64,000 nucleotides of DNA from Albidovulum litorale (lineage in GTDB: Bacteria; Pseudomonadota; Alphaproteobacteria; Rhodobacterales; Rhodobacteraceae): NCBI RefSeq assembly GCF_025751495.1, contig NZ_JAOWKZ010000003.1, positions 496,001 through 560,000 on the forward strand. Direction: 5' to 3'. The notes under the pieces were generated by a model that saw only the letters and a program-made list of their open reading frames with translations, was not told the DNA's origin and did not search any database. Numbering within the stretch: position 1 is the first letter of the stretch; each line of letters begins with the position of its first letter. Positions 45,033-57,189 of the stretch are shown one piece after another. The translations under genes were made by a program, and so were the position numbers.

Positions 45033-45476
45033 ATGAGCGATACCGATCTCATCAAGCTCTACTCACAGCGCATCCTCGCGCTGGCGGCCGACATTCCGTA
45101 TATGAAGCGCCTTGAGAACCCGACGGCAACGGTCCGCAAGCGCTCTCCGCTCTGCGGGTCGACCGTTACGGTGGACATCGTTGTGCGGGATGGCAAGATC
45201 GCGGAATACGGACAGGACGTGAAGGCCTGCGCTCTCGGTCAGGCGTCTGCCGCGCTCTCCGGCGCGGTCATGATCGGCCGCACGAAGGCCGAAGTCGAAC
45301 GCGCCCGCGACGAATTGCGCGCTATGCTGAAGGAAAACGGTCCCGTCCCATCTGCGCCCTTCGAGGGTTACGAGGCCCTGACGCCCGCGCGCGACTTCAA
45401 GAACCGTCACGCCTCGATTCTTCTGGCGCTCGAAGCAACGGCAGAGGCGATGGCCGAGGCTGAAGCCGCCGCCTGA
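45033..45476 (+). CDS. NifU/IscU-like Fe-S scaffold without the third cysteine
   Basis: This 147-residue protein has the NifU_N/SufU layout. Cys41 is in KRSPLCGSTVTVDIV and Cys66 is in VKACALGQASAALSG. The usual third Cys, near position 128, is replaced: FKNRHASILLALE has Ala127. A long acidic C-terminal helix follows. It would still bind a metal or deliver clusters, but with a changed site. Similar alphaproteobacterial proteins are annotated as iron-sulfur assembly scaffolds. Confidence 0.85.
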   Translation: MSDTDLIKLYSQRILALAADIPYMKRLENPTATVRKRSPLCGSTVTVDIVVRDGKIAEYGQDVKACALGQASAALSGAVMIGRTKAEVERARDELRAMLKENGPVPSAPFEGYEALTPARDFKNRHASILLALEATAEAMAEAEAAA

Positions 45477-45483
45477 TGGTCCC

Positions 45484-45509
45484 GTAAGGTGGGTTTACGA
45501 CCACCTTAC
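45484..45509. repeat. 26-bp palindromic intergenic repeat, copy 1
   Basis: Starts GTAAGGTGGGTTTA and ends CCACCTTAC, with imperfect symmetry. A second copy at 52633-52658 differs at three central bases and is a perfect palindrome. Both lie just after a stop codon. It may be a dispersed repetitive element or bidirectional terminator of this genome. Confidence 0.7.
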
Positions 45510-45701
45510 TTCCTGAGATTGAATGGCCCGATATTCTAACTGAAAAAAACCGCCGCACTCCAATTGGAGGCGGCGGCAGGAAGCGATTTCCGATGTCCGG
45601 ACGCGGGGCTCGGGGGAGCCGGGGATTTGGGACAGGCGTATTCCGGGCGGAGAACCGCGAGGCAGGTAACTGTTAGGGCATTTCGGAGAAACGCCGCAGG
45701 A

Positions 45702-45824
45702 TCAGATCAGGCTCGGCAGGTGCAGCCCGATGATCAGCATCATCACGAGGGAAAGGAGACCGGCGGCATCCTGTGCAATCGTCCCGCGTGCCCGGATCAG
45801 AACGGATTTCAGATCGGTTTTCAT
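45702..45824 (-). CDS. Membrane microprotein (40 aa)
   Basis: ATG 45824 has a strong ribosome site (AGGAAGGTGG). The 40-residue product starts MKTDLKSVLIRARGTIAQDA and has one hydrophobic helix, GLLSLVMMLIIGLHLPSLI. I recognise this as a type common beside many Rhodobacteraceae genes. It is probably a small inner-membrane protein. Unknown role. It is followed by about 190 bases with the repeat at 45484-45509. Confidence 0.65.
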   Translation of the reverse strand: MKTDLKSVLIRARGTIAQDAAGLLSLVMMLIIGLHLPSLI

Positions 45825-45927
45825 CTTGCCACCTTCCTCTTCACCTCTGTTGCTGATTTGTTCTCACATCCTGAACGTGATGTAAAGAACTTTTTAAGAA
45901 CATTTGAGAACGAGAAGAGAACGATGG

Positions 45928-50237
<4,310 letters not shown>

Positions 50238-50265
50238 TCATCATGCCTGCCTACCGTGAGTGATG

Positions 50266-50979
50266 TCAGGCGCCGACCGCCAGTTTGCGGCTGGTCTCCT
50301 TCGGGTTGGGTTCGCGCAGCACATAGCCCCGGCCCCAGACCGTCTCGATATAGTTCTCGCCCCCGGTGGCCTCGGCGAGCTTTTTTCTGAGTTTGCAGAT
50401 GAAGACGTCGATGATCTTCAGTTCCGGCTCGTCCATACCGCCATAGAGGTGATTGAGGAACATCTCTTTCGTCAACGTCGAGCCCTTGCGGAGCGAAAGA
50501 AGCTCCAGCATCTGGTATTCCTTGCCGGTCAGATGTACGGGCGCCCCCTCGGCCTCCACCGTCTTGGCATCCAGGTTCACATTGATCTTGCCCGTCTTGA
50601 TGACCGACTGGGCATGTCCCTTGGACCGACGGATGATCGCATGGATGCGCGCCACCAGTTCCTCGCGGTGAAAGGGTTTGGTCAGATAATCGTCTGCACC
50701 AAAGCCGAAGCTGCGGATCTTGTTTTCCGTATCATCCGCGCCGGTCAGAATCAGAATCGGCGTGTCGATCTTCGACAGGCGCAGCTGACGCAGGACTTCG
50801 TGCCCGTTCATGTCCGGAAGATTGAGGTCGAGAAGGATGAGATCATAGTCATAGAGCTTCGCCAGATCGATGCCTTCTTCGCCAAGATCGGTGCAATAGA
50901 CGTTCAGATTGGCGTGGGTCAGCATCAACTCGATACTGCGGGACGTCGTGGGGTCGTCCTCGACCAACAGAATTCTCAT
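50266..50979 (-). CDS. ctrA: Cell-cycle response regulator CtrA
   Basis: This protein is 237 residues from ATG 50979. The receiver domain has the phospho-acceptor Asp51 in [18 protein letters not shown] and the Thr/Lys switch ([12 protein letters not shown]). The OmpR-type DNA-binding domain includes [20 protein letters not shown] and [20 protein letters not shown]. The C-terminal extension after LREPN is slightly long. CtrA controls motility, gene transfer agent and cell-cycle genes in alphaproteobacteria. The sciP gene sits 94 bases upstream. Confidence 0.98.
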   Translation of the reverse strand: MRILLVEDDPTTSRSIELMLTHANLNVYCTDLGEEGIDLAKLYDYDLILLDLNLPDMNGHEVLRQLRLSKIDTPILILTGADDTENKIRSFGFGADDYLTKPFHREELVARIHAIIRRSKGHAQSVIKTGKINVNLDAKTVEAEGAPVHLTGKEYQMLELLSLRKGSTLTKEMFLNHLYGGMDEPELKIIDVFICKLRKKLAEATGGENYIETVWGRGYVLREPNPKETSRKLAVGA

Positions 50980-50993
50980 CAAGCGTACTCCGC

Positions 50994-51046
50994 GTTAATC
51001 CCTAGATTAACCCGACCTTGGCGCAGAATGGTTAACCGCAAGTTAC
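50994..51046. promoter_or_regulatory. Putative CtrA-binding sites upstream of ctrA
   Basis: GTTAATCCCTAGATTAAC at 50994-51011 is a perfect palindrome with two TTAA half sites separated by eight bases. A second site at 51032-51046 is TTAA-N7-TTAC, close to the CtrA box TTAA-N7-TTAA. Both lie 15-70 bases before the start codon and suggest autoregulation. Confidence 0.6.
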
Positions 51047-51073
51047 CAGTGCGTTCAAGGCCCAGAAATCAAC

Positions 51074-51352
51074 CTATGGTTGACGGTATTTCTGGATTGC
51101 CGTGACTTTCAAGCCCTTTTCGCCATGGCGTTCCACCGCTGACCGCCAGAGCTCGAACTCTTCCTCGGATAACGCGTACCGGTCGAGCGCCTCTTTCAAG
51201 GGCAACAGCCCGAAGGCCACGGCCTTCACCACTTTCGCCTTGCGGCTCGCGACCCAGCGCCGCGTCTCGGCCGGCGGCAGGTCGGCCCGCGTCATGATCG
51301 TCCCATCCGGCAATGTAATGGCGCGTGGCCCGTCGATCTTTTTCAGGAACAT
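51074..51352 (-). CDS. sciP: CtrA inhibitory protein SciP (DUF1153)
   Basis: This 92-residue protein matches the SciP/DUF1153 family. It contains GTIMTRADLPPAETRRWVAS, then helix-turn-helix segments AVAFGLLPLKEALDRYALSE and FELWRSAVERHGEKGLKVTA. In Caulobacter SciP binds CtrA and blocks activation of its targets. The gene precedes ctrA on the same strand, as expected. Confidence 0.95.
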   Translation of the reverse strand: MFLKKIDGPRAITLPDGTIMTRADLPPAETRRWVASRKAKVVKAVAFGLLPLKEALDRYALSEEEFELWRSAVERHGEKGLKVTAIQKYRQP

Positions 51353-51473
51353 GATCTACCCCTCGATCTTCACCCGGTGAGAACCCTGCGGCGTCAGGCT
51401 TAAGGAGGGGTGAAACCGTGGCTTGTGAGTGATTAGGATTTTCCTATATTCCTCTACATCTCCCGGAGGTCCC

Positions 51474-52622
51474 ATGGCGCTCGACGACACACTGCCCCTG
51501 AACTCGCTTGGCTTCGCCAAATCCCCCGCCGACACGCGGGTCGTGGTGGCGATGTCGGGCGGCGTGGATTCGTCAGTCGTTGCCGCGATGCTGGCCGAGG
51601 AAGGCTATGATGTCGTAGGCGTCACCTTGCAGCTTTATGACCACGGCGCGGCTTTGGCCAAGAAAGGCGCGTGCTGCGCGGGTCAGGATATCCATGACGC
51701 CCGCCGCGTGGCCGAGGCGATGGGCTTTCCGCACTACGTCCTCGACTACGAGAACATGTTCCGCGAGGCGGTGATCGACGAATTCGCAGACGCCTATCTG
51801 GCGGGAGCGACCCCCGTGCCCTGCATCCGCTGCAATGAGCGGGTGAAATTCAAGGACCTTCTGGCGACGGCCAGGGACCTTGACGCCGACTGCATGGCGA
51901 CGGGCCATTATATCCAAAGGAAGGTAGGGCCGAACGGGCCGGAACTTCATTCTGCTGCCGATCCGAACCGCGACCAGAGCTATTTCCTGTTCTCGACGAC
52001 GCCTGAACAACTCGAATACCTGCGCTTTCCGCTCGGCCATCTGGCGTCCAAGGCCGAGACGCGGGCGCTTGCCGCAAAATACGGGCTTTCGGTTGCCGAC
52101 AAGCCCGACAGTCAGGACATCTGCTTTGTACCGAACGGCAACTATGCCTCGGTCATCGAGAAGCTGCGGCCAGGTGCGGCCGATCCCGGTCAGATCGTGG
52201 ATATGGACGGCAATGTTCTGGGCGAACACAGGGGCGTCATTCATTACACGATCGGCCAGCGACGCGGGCTCGGCATCGGCGGGCTCGTCGATCCCTTGTA
52301 TGTCGTCAAGCTCGACCCCGAGACGCGCCATGTCGTCGTCGGCCCAAAAGAGGCGCTGGCGACACGGACCGTGCCCGTGCGCGAAATCAACTGGCTCGGC
52401 GACGGCCCGTTCGAAGGCCAGCCCGAACGGCAGGTTCTTGTGCGCATCCGCTCCACCCGGCCGCCGCGCCCTGCAGTGATCCGCCCGCTGTCCGCGACCG
52501 AAGCGGAAGTGGAACTGATGGATCCCGAGGAAGGCGTGAGCCCCGGTCAGGCCTGTGTCTTCTATGAAGATGGCACCAGCCGCATTCTCGGCGGCGGGTG
52601 GATCTGGCGCGGCGCAGCGTGA
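51474..52622 (+). CDS. mnmA: tRNA-specific 2-thiouridylase
   Basis: This protein is 382 residues from ATG 51474, which has a strong GGAGG. The PP-loop is [20 protein letters not shown]. Catalytic Cys are in [11 protein letters not shown] and [11 protein letters not shown]. The enzyme adds sulfur to U34 of Lys, Glu and Gln tRNAs. A frame to 51429 adds an N-terminus of poor quality. The palindromic repeat follows closely. Confidence 0.97.
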   Translation: MALDDTLPLNSLGFAKSPADTRVVVAMSGGVDSSVVAAMLAEEGYDVVGVTLQLYDHGAALAKKGACCAGQDIHDARRVAEAMGFPHYVLDYENMFREAVIDEFADAYLAGATPVPCIRCNERVKFKDLLATARDLDADCMATGHYIQRKVGPNGPELHSAADPNRDQSYFLFSTTPEQLEYLRFPLGHLASKAETRALAAKYGLSVADKPDSQDICFVPNGNYASVIEKLRPGAADPGQIVDMDGNVLGEHRGVIHYTIGQRRGLGIGGLVDPLYVVKLDPETRHVVVGPKEALATRTVPVREINWLGDGPFEGQPERQVLVRIRSTRPPRPAVIRPLSATEAEVELMDPEEGVSPGQACVFYEDGTSRILGGGWIWRGAA

Positions 52623-52632
52623 GGCCTTTTCT

Positions 52633-52658
52633 GTAAGGTGGGTTTAAACCCACCTTAC
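52633..52658. repeat. 26-bp palindromic intergenic repeat, copy 2
   Basis: A perfect palindrome starting GTAAGGTGGGTTTA and ending CCCACCTTAC, eleven bases after the mnmA stop. It closely matches the repeat at 45484-45509. The 13-bp half-arms could form a hairpin in RNA, acting as a terminator, although no T-run follows. Confidence 0.75.
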
Positions 52659-52760
52659 CCGATCCCGCCGGAGGCTCACATTCCCGGGAACCACGCCTTC
52701 GTGCAGAGAACGTGATCGCGCTTTTCCTTAGGCTGATCCCATCTGCCAAGGAGGATCGAG

Positions 52761-53288
52761 ATGACCCGTGATATGAACCGCCGTGCACTCCTGAAAGGGT
52801 CCGCACTGACGCTGGTCGCGGCGCCCTTCGCCGGGGCCGCCCAAGCGGCCGTCGTACCCGGACAGGACGCCTTTGAATATGAGGTCACGCGCAGTGATGA
52901 CGACTGGCGCGCGCGGCTTGATGAGAACGAGTACACGGTCCTGCGCCTGGGCGGCACTGAAGAACCGAAATCGAACCCGCTCTGGAACGAAATGCGCGCG
53001 GGCAGATATGCCTGCAAGGGTTGCGACCTGCCGGTTTACGAATCCATGTGGAAGGTCGAAGTCGACAAGGGCTGGGCCTTCTTTCGGCAATCAGTGCCGA
53101 ACGCGCTTTTGATGAATATCGACTGGCCTGCCGATACGGGCGTCGACCCGGTTTTTGCCCGGTTCACGACGATCGAGGCGCATTGCCGCCGCTGCGGCAG
53201 CCATATGGGGCATATCCTGCTGGTCGAGGATCAGTGCCTGCACTGCATCAACGGCACGAGCCTGGTATTCACCCCAGAAGCGGCGTGA
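52761..53288 (+). CDS. msrB: Peptide-methionine (R)-S-oxide reductase, Tat-exported
   Basis: This 175-residue protein has a twin-arginine-type signal, DMNRRALLKGSALTLVAAPF, ending near AQA. The MsrB domain shows CKGC and CRRCGSHMGHILL, the zinc-type Cys pairs, and the catalytic Cys in LHCINGTSLVFTPE. It repairs Met-R-oxides in the periplasm. No MsrA or MsrP gene is adjacent. ATG 52761 has a GGAGG ribosome site. Confidence 0.92.
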   Translation: MTRDMNRRALLKGSALTLVAAPFAGAAQAAVVPGQDAFEYEVTRSDDDWRARLDENEYTVLRLGGTEEPKSNPLWNEMRAGRYACKGCDLPVYESMWKVEVDKGWAFFRQSVPNALLMNIDWPADTGVDPVFARFTTIEAHCRRCGSHMGHILLVEDQCLHCINGTSLVFTPEAA

Positions 53289-53294
53289 GCCCTC

Positions 53295-54446
53295 TCAGCC
53301 GTCACCGAGAGCGCGCAGCACGGACCGCGCGGCGCGCCGGCCCGGTGCCTCCGCCCCACGGCCCAGCCGGTCCATCGTCAGTTCCATCGCATTCAGCTGC
53401 GCCTCGCGGTCGCTTTCGCCAGCCAGAAGCCGGGCGAGCGCGGCGCTGATCGGGCCGGGCTGGCAGGCAGGACCGAGAAATTCGGGCACGGTCCGCGTCT
53501 CGGAGACGATATTGACCAGCGTCACCGTGTCGATCAGCGCGGCACGTTTCATCATCCACCAGGTCAGCCGGTTAAAATCATGGGCGATGACCATTGGCAC
53601 CCGGTTCGCGGCAAGTTCCAGGCTGACTGTGCCCGAGGCAGCAAGCGCCAGATCGGCGGCCGCGAAGGCCGCACGTTTTTCCGCCGCGTCCTCTATCACC
53701 AGAGGCGTGATCTTCCAGCGCGCCGTCATCCCGCGCACAAGGGGCGCCACCCCGCGCACGGTCGGGATGACCACGCGCAGGCCGGGTTCACGGTCGCGGA
53801 GCCGCGCGATCGCTTCTTCGAAACGAGGGGCAAGCCTCGTGACCTCCCCCTTGCGCGATCCCGGCAGGCAGAGGAGGAGCGGTTGATCCGGCCCGATCGC
53901 CTGCGCTTCGCGAAATGCGGCCGCGTCGGCCCCGGTTGCCCGCGCCTCGGCCACGACAGGGTGGCCCACGAAATCGCAGGTCATGCCAGCCGCTTCCATA
54001 TAAGGCGGCTCGAACGGAAAAAGTGCCAGCACATGGTCGATGACCTCGGCCATCTTCGCGGCCCGTCCGGGCCGCCAGGCCCAGACCGTGGGGGCGACAT
54101 AGTGTATGGTCTTCTGATCGGGGTTGGCGGCGCGGACCAGTCGCGCGACGCGCAGGCAGAAGTCGGGGCTGTCGATAGTGATCAACGCGTCAGGCGCGAT
54201 CCCTTCGACCCGCGCCGCCGTCTCGGCGATCCGGCGCTTTAGATGGCGGTACTTCGGCAGGACCTCCATGATGCCCATGACCGATAACTCTTCCATCGGG
54301 AAAAGGCTGGTCAGCCCCTCGGCCTCCATCTTCGGCCCGCCGACCCCGTGGAATTCCACCCCGGGCGCCAGGGCCTTAAGCCCCGACATCAGTGCGGCGC
54401 CAAGGCTGTCGCCCGAAGCCTCACCCGCAATAAGAAAGAGCTTCAT
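53295..54446 (-). CDS. lpxB: Lipid-A-disaccharide synthase
   Basis: This 383-residue GT19-family enzyme has MKLFLIAGEASGDSLGAALM at its start, then MGIMEVLPKYRHLKRRIAET and QPLLLCLPGSRKGEVTRLAP. It joins UDP-diacyl-GlcN and lipid X to make the lipid A disaccharide. It ends the envelope block and overlaps lpxI by four bases. Confidence 0.96.
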   Translation of the reverse strand: MKLFLIAGEASGDSLGAALMSGLKALAPGVEFHGVGGPKMEAEGLTSLFPMEELSVMGIMEVLPKYRHLKRRIAETAARVEGIAPDALITIDSPDFCLRVARLVRAANPDQKTIHYVAPTVWAWRPGRAAKMAEVIDHVLALFPFEPPYMEAAGMTCDFVGHPVVAEARATGADAAAFREAQAIGPDQPLLLCLPGSRKGEVTRLAPRFEEAIARLRDREPGLRVVIPTVRGVAPLVRGMTARWKITPLVIEDAAEKRAAFAAADLALAASGTVSLELAANRVPMVIAHDFNRLTWWMMKRAALIDTVTLVNIVSETRTVPEFLGPACQPGPISAALARLLAGESDREAQLNAMELTMDRLGRGAEAPGRRAARSVLRALGDG

Positions 54447-55267
54447 GGCTCGCGTGCCCAGAGGAAGAGCCCAGCCGTCTCTGCCGCCGCGATCATCGCC
54501 TCACGGTCGATGAGGATTACGCCACCCGCCTCCCAGACGATCCCAGCGAGACCGGCCTTTGCAACCGCTGCAACTGTCGCGGGACCGAGTGTCGGCAGAT
54601 CGACGCGGCGATCCTGACCCGGCTTCGGCGCTTTGTAAAAGACGCCGCGGGCACCGTTCGGATCTGGCCGCAGCCGCCCTGCATGCTCGGCAACGAAAGC
54701 CAGCATCGCATCGGTTCCCGGCAAAGCCTCCACGGCAATGCAGAGCCCCTGCGCGACCACCGCCCCCTGTCCGATATCCAGAGGCCCGATGCCCGCTACG
54801 ATCTCTGCTGCGCGCGCCGCGTCACGGCGATCGTTATCGCAGGGCGCACCAGTGATCACGCCCGCACCCGGAACGAGGTCTGGGCTGATGTCACTCACCC
54901 CGACAACAGTGAAATCCCAGTCCTCGAAGATCGCGATGACTTCGCGCAGCAGCCAGTCGTCACCTTTCTGGAATGCGCCCAGAAGCCGGGGCACAAGCGT
55001 GGCAGTGCGGGCATCTATCAGTTCAGGGTCGATCTGCGGGCGGCGCAGGGCACCAGCAAAGACGACGCGGGTGACGCCCTCGCGCGCGAGATGATCGAGG
55101 AAGGGGGCAAGCCGTTCGATCCGGTAGCGGACAGGATCAGCACCGGGAATGTCCGAAGGGAACCCCTCCATCTCTGCAATGATATGCGCCTCACCCGACG
55201 CCTTCAGCGCGGCGGCGAGACGGACCGGCAGACCGCCCTGTCCGGCAATGAGTGCGGTCCTTGTCAT
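54443..55267 (-). CDS. lpxI: UDP-2,3-diacylglucosamine pyrophosphatase LpxI (DUF1009)
   Basis: This 274-residue protein has ALIAGQGGLPVRLAAALKAS at the N-terminus and later VVVAQGLCIAVEALPGTDAM and DLPTLGPATVAAVAKAGLAG, hallmark segments of DUF1009/LpxI. It replaces LpxH in alphaproteobacteria, hydrolysing UDP-diacylGlcN to lipid X. It overlaps lpxA and lpxB by four bases each. Confidence 0.94.
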   Translation of the reverse strand: MTRTALIAGQGGLPVRLAAALKASGEAHIIAEMEGFPSDIPGADPVRYRIERLAPFLDHLAREGVTRVVFAGALRRPQIDPELIDARTATLVPRLLGAFQKGDDWLLREVIAIFEDWDFTVVGVSDISPDLVPGAGVITGAPCDNDRRDAARAAEIVAGIGPLDIGQGAVVAQGLCIAVEALPGTDAMLAFVAEHAGRLRPDPNGARGVFYKAPKPGQDRRVDLPTLGPATVAAVAKAGLAGIVWEAGGVILIDREAMIAAAETAGLFLWAREP

Positions 55268-56058
55268 CGTGGCGTGAGGAAGGAGCGGTCGGAGGGCCCC
55301 AGGATGAAATCCAGCACCTCGCGAACGAGTTCGCTATCGGTGCCTGCCTCGGCGCGCACGCGCGCGGTTTCGCGGAACGTACCCTTCCCCAATTCCCCGA
55401 TCAAATCACGAAGAGCCGCGATATCGGCACGACCCGCCCCACGTCGTTTCAGCCCGACAACATTCAGCCCGTCGAGCGTGCCGCGCGGCCCCTGAACGAG
55501 CCCGTGCGGAATGACATCAGCCGTGACCATGGTCACAGCACCGATCATCGCGCCCCTCCCGATGCGGACGAATTGATGCACGCCGGAAAGACCGCCGACG
55601 ATAACCTCGTCTTCCAGCACGCAGTGGCCGGCAAGGGCCACGTTGTTAACAAGGATCACCCTGTTGCCGATCTGGCAGTCATGGGCGACATGGCAGCCGG
55701 TCATAAAAAGCCCGTCATCGCCGATCCGCGTGACCCCGCCACCACCTTCGGTGCCGGTATTCATCGTCACACCTTCGCGGATGCGGTTGCGTTTGCCGAT
55801 GATCAGTCTTGTCTTCTCACCCTTGAACTTAAGGTCCTGCGGCACCTCGCCGAGCGTCGAGAAGGGAAAAACTTCTGTCTCATCACCGATCTCAGTCTGG
55901 CCGGTGACGATCGCATGGCTCTTCAGTTCAACCGCGCGACCCAGCGCAACCTCGCCGCCGACAACGCAGAAGGGACCGATCCGGCAGTCCGGGCCGATCA
56001 CGGCCCCCGGTTCGATAACAGCCGATGGATGGATCGCAGCGCTCCCGGCGATGGTCAT
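55264..56058 (-). CDS. lpxA: UDP-N-acetylglucosamine acyltransferase
   Basis: This 264-residue left-handed beta-helix enzyme has hexapeptide repeats through IHPSAVIEPGAVIGPDCRIG and a catalytic His region in MTGCHVAHDCQIGNRVILVN. A C-terminal helical part follows. It catalyses the first step of lipid A synthesis. It starts five bases before the fabZ stop codon region on the same strand. Confidence 0.96.
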   Translation of the reverse strand: MTIAGSAAIHPSAVIEPGAVIGPDCRIGPFCVVGGEVALGRAVELKSHAIVTGQTEIGDETEVFPFSTLGEVPQDLKFKGEKTRLIIGKRNRIREGVTMNTGTEGGGGVTRIGDDGLFMTGCHVAHDCQIGNRVILVNNVALAGHCVLEDEVIVGGLSGVHQFVRIGRGAMIGAVTMVTADVIPHGLVQGPRGTLDGLNVVGLKRRGAGRADIAALRDLIGELGKGTFRETARVRAEAGTDSELVREVLDFILGPSDRSFLTPR

Positions 56059-56062
56059 CGGG

Positions 56063-56521
56063 TCAGTCCCGAAGATCCATCATCGCCGCGATGTCGGCCT
56101 CACAGGCCAGCTCGCTGCCAACCTTTGCCGCACCATGAAATTTCCAGATCTTGCCGCCGCCGCGCTTGACCGTCATGTGCAGCTCCAGAACGTCACCGGG
56201 CACGACCATACGACGGAACTTGCAGCCGTCGATGGAGAGAAAATAGGTCAGAAGATCGCGACCGACTACATCCATCGAAATTCCGACGAGAACCGCTGCA
56301 GCCTGCGCCATCGCTTCGACAATGGTTACGCCGGGCATGATCGGCTTGGCGGGAAAATGACCCTGGAAATGCGGCTCGTTGAACGTGACGTTCTTGATGC
56401 CGGTGCAACGCTCGTTCGGGACAATGTCAACCACCTTGTCAATCAGCAAGAACGGATATCGATGCGGGATGATCCGCTGAATCAGATGGATATCGGCCTC
56501 GGTGATTGGCGTTGCGGTCAT
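56063..56521 (-). CDS. fabZ: 3-hydroxyacyl-ACP dehydratase FabZ
   Basis: This 152-residue hot-dog-fold enzyme has [20 protein letters not shown] and the active-site helix [20 protein letters not shown], with the catalytic His in HFQGHFP and Glu in [10 protein letters not shown]. It dehydrates hydroxyacyl-ACP in fatty acid synthesis. It sits between the skp and lpxA genes without an lpxD gene between them. Confidence 0.96.
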   Translation of the reverse strand: MTATPITEADIHLIQRIIPHRYPFLLIDKVVDIVPNERCTGIKNVTFNEPHFQGHFPAKPIMPGVTIVEAMAQAAAVLVGISMDVVGRDLLTYFLSIDGCKFRRMVVPGDVLELHMTVKRGGGKIWKFHGAAKVGSELACEADIAAMMDLRD

Positions 56522-56595
56522 GCGTTTCTCTCCCAGCGGGGCGTGTCAGTCAGGTCTTGCTAACAACTCGGTTACACACTGGCAAGCAGCAGCGC

Positions 56596-57189
56596 TCAGT
56601 CGCCGTTTGTGGAGCCGGGATCTGACTGTAAGGCGTCAGGTGCGGCGACATCATCCCCGGCGCCAAGTTCCGTGTCGATACGCTCAATCAGGATATCGGT
56701 GATGTCGATCGCTTCTGCGGCCAGAAAGATTGCCCGTGAATCGAGCACCGCAACCGCTCCCCGGCTGCGAACAACATCGCCGATCACAGGAAAGGCCGCT
56801 GCAAGGAATCGCTGGCGCTCAGTCTCCTGCAGGCGACCTATAGCACGGAGTTTTGCGTCCTGGGTCTGGCGGATCTCGGTCACTTTGGCATCGAAAGCAT
56901 CGGCAGCTGCCCTGAATGCTTCGGGCGTCATCGTCGCGCGACGGTCGGTCAATGCCCGCTCCTCGACGGTCAGTTCCCCTTCGATCTGCCGGTTCTCCAA
57001 GGCCAGTTCGGTGGAACGCGCCTCAATGCGTTCCGCCGCACGTTTGCCCCATAGGGATTCGGAAAAAAGCCGTTCCTGATCAAGCGTTACAATCGGACTT
57101 GGTACGGGCGACACCGTTTCCTGCGCGGCCGCGCGGCCGAACCCAGCCGCAAGCGCCAGAACCACCAGCGCCGCCAACACCCCGCGCAT
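56596..57189 (-). CDS. skp: OmpH/Skp-family periplasmic chaperone
   Basis: This 197-residue protein has a signal peptide (MRGVLAALVVLALAAGFGRA) followed by ERLFSESLWGKRAAERIEAR and a long helical section, ELALENRQIEGELTVEERAL, typical of the Skp coiled-coil tentacles. It helps outer-membrane proteins reach BamA. Its ATG shares a base with the bamA stop, so the two are coupled. Confidence 0.87.
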   Translation of the reverse strand: MRGVLAALVVLALAAGFGRAAAQETVSPVPSPIVTLDQERLFSESLWGKRAAERIEARSTELALENRQIEGELTVEERALTDRRATMTPEAFRAAADAFDAKVTEIRQTQDAKLRAIGRLQETERQRFLAAAFPVIGDVVRSRGAVAVLDSRAIFLAAEAIDITDILIERIDTELGAGDDVAAPDALQSDPGSTNGD

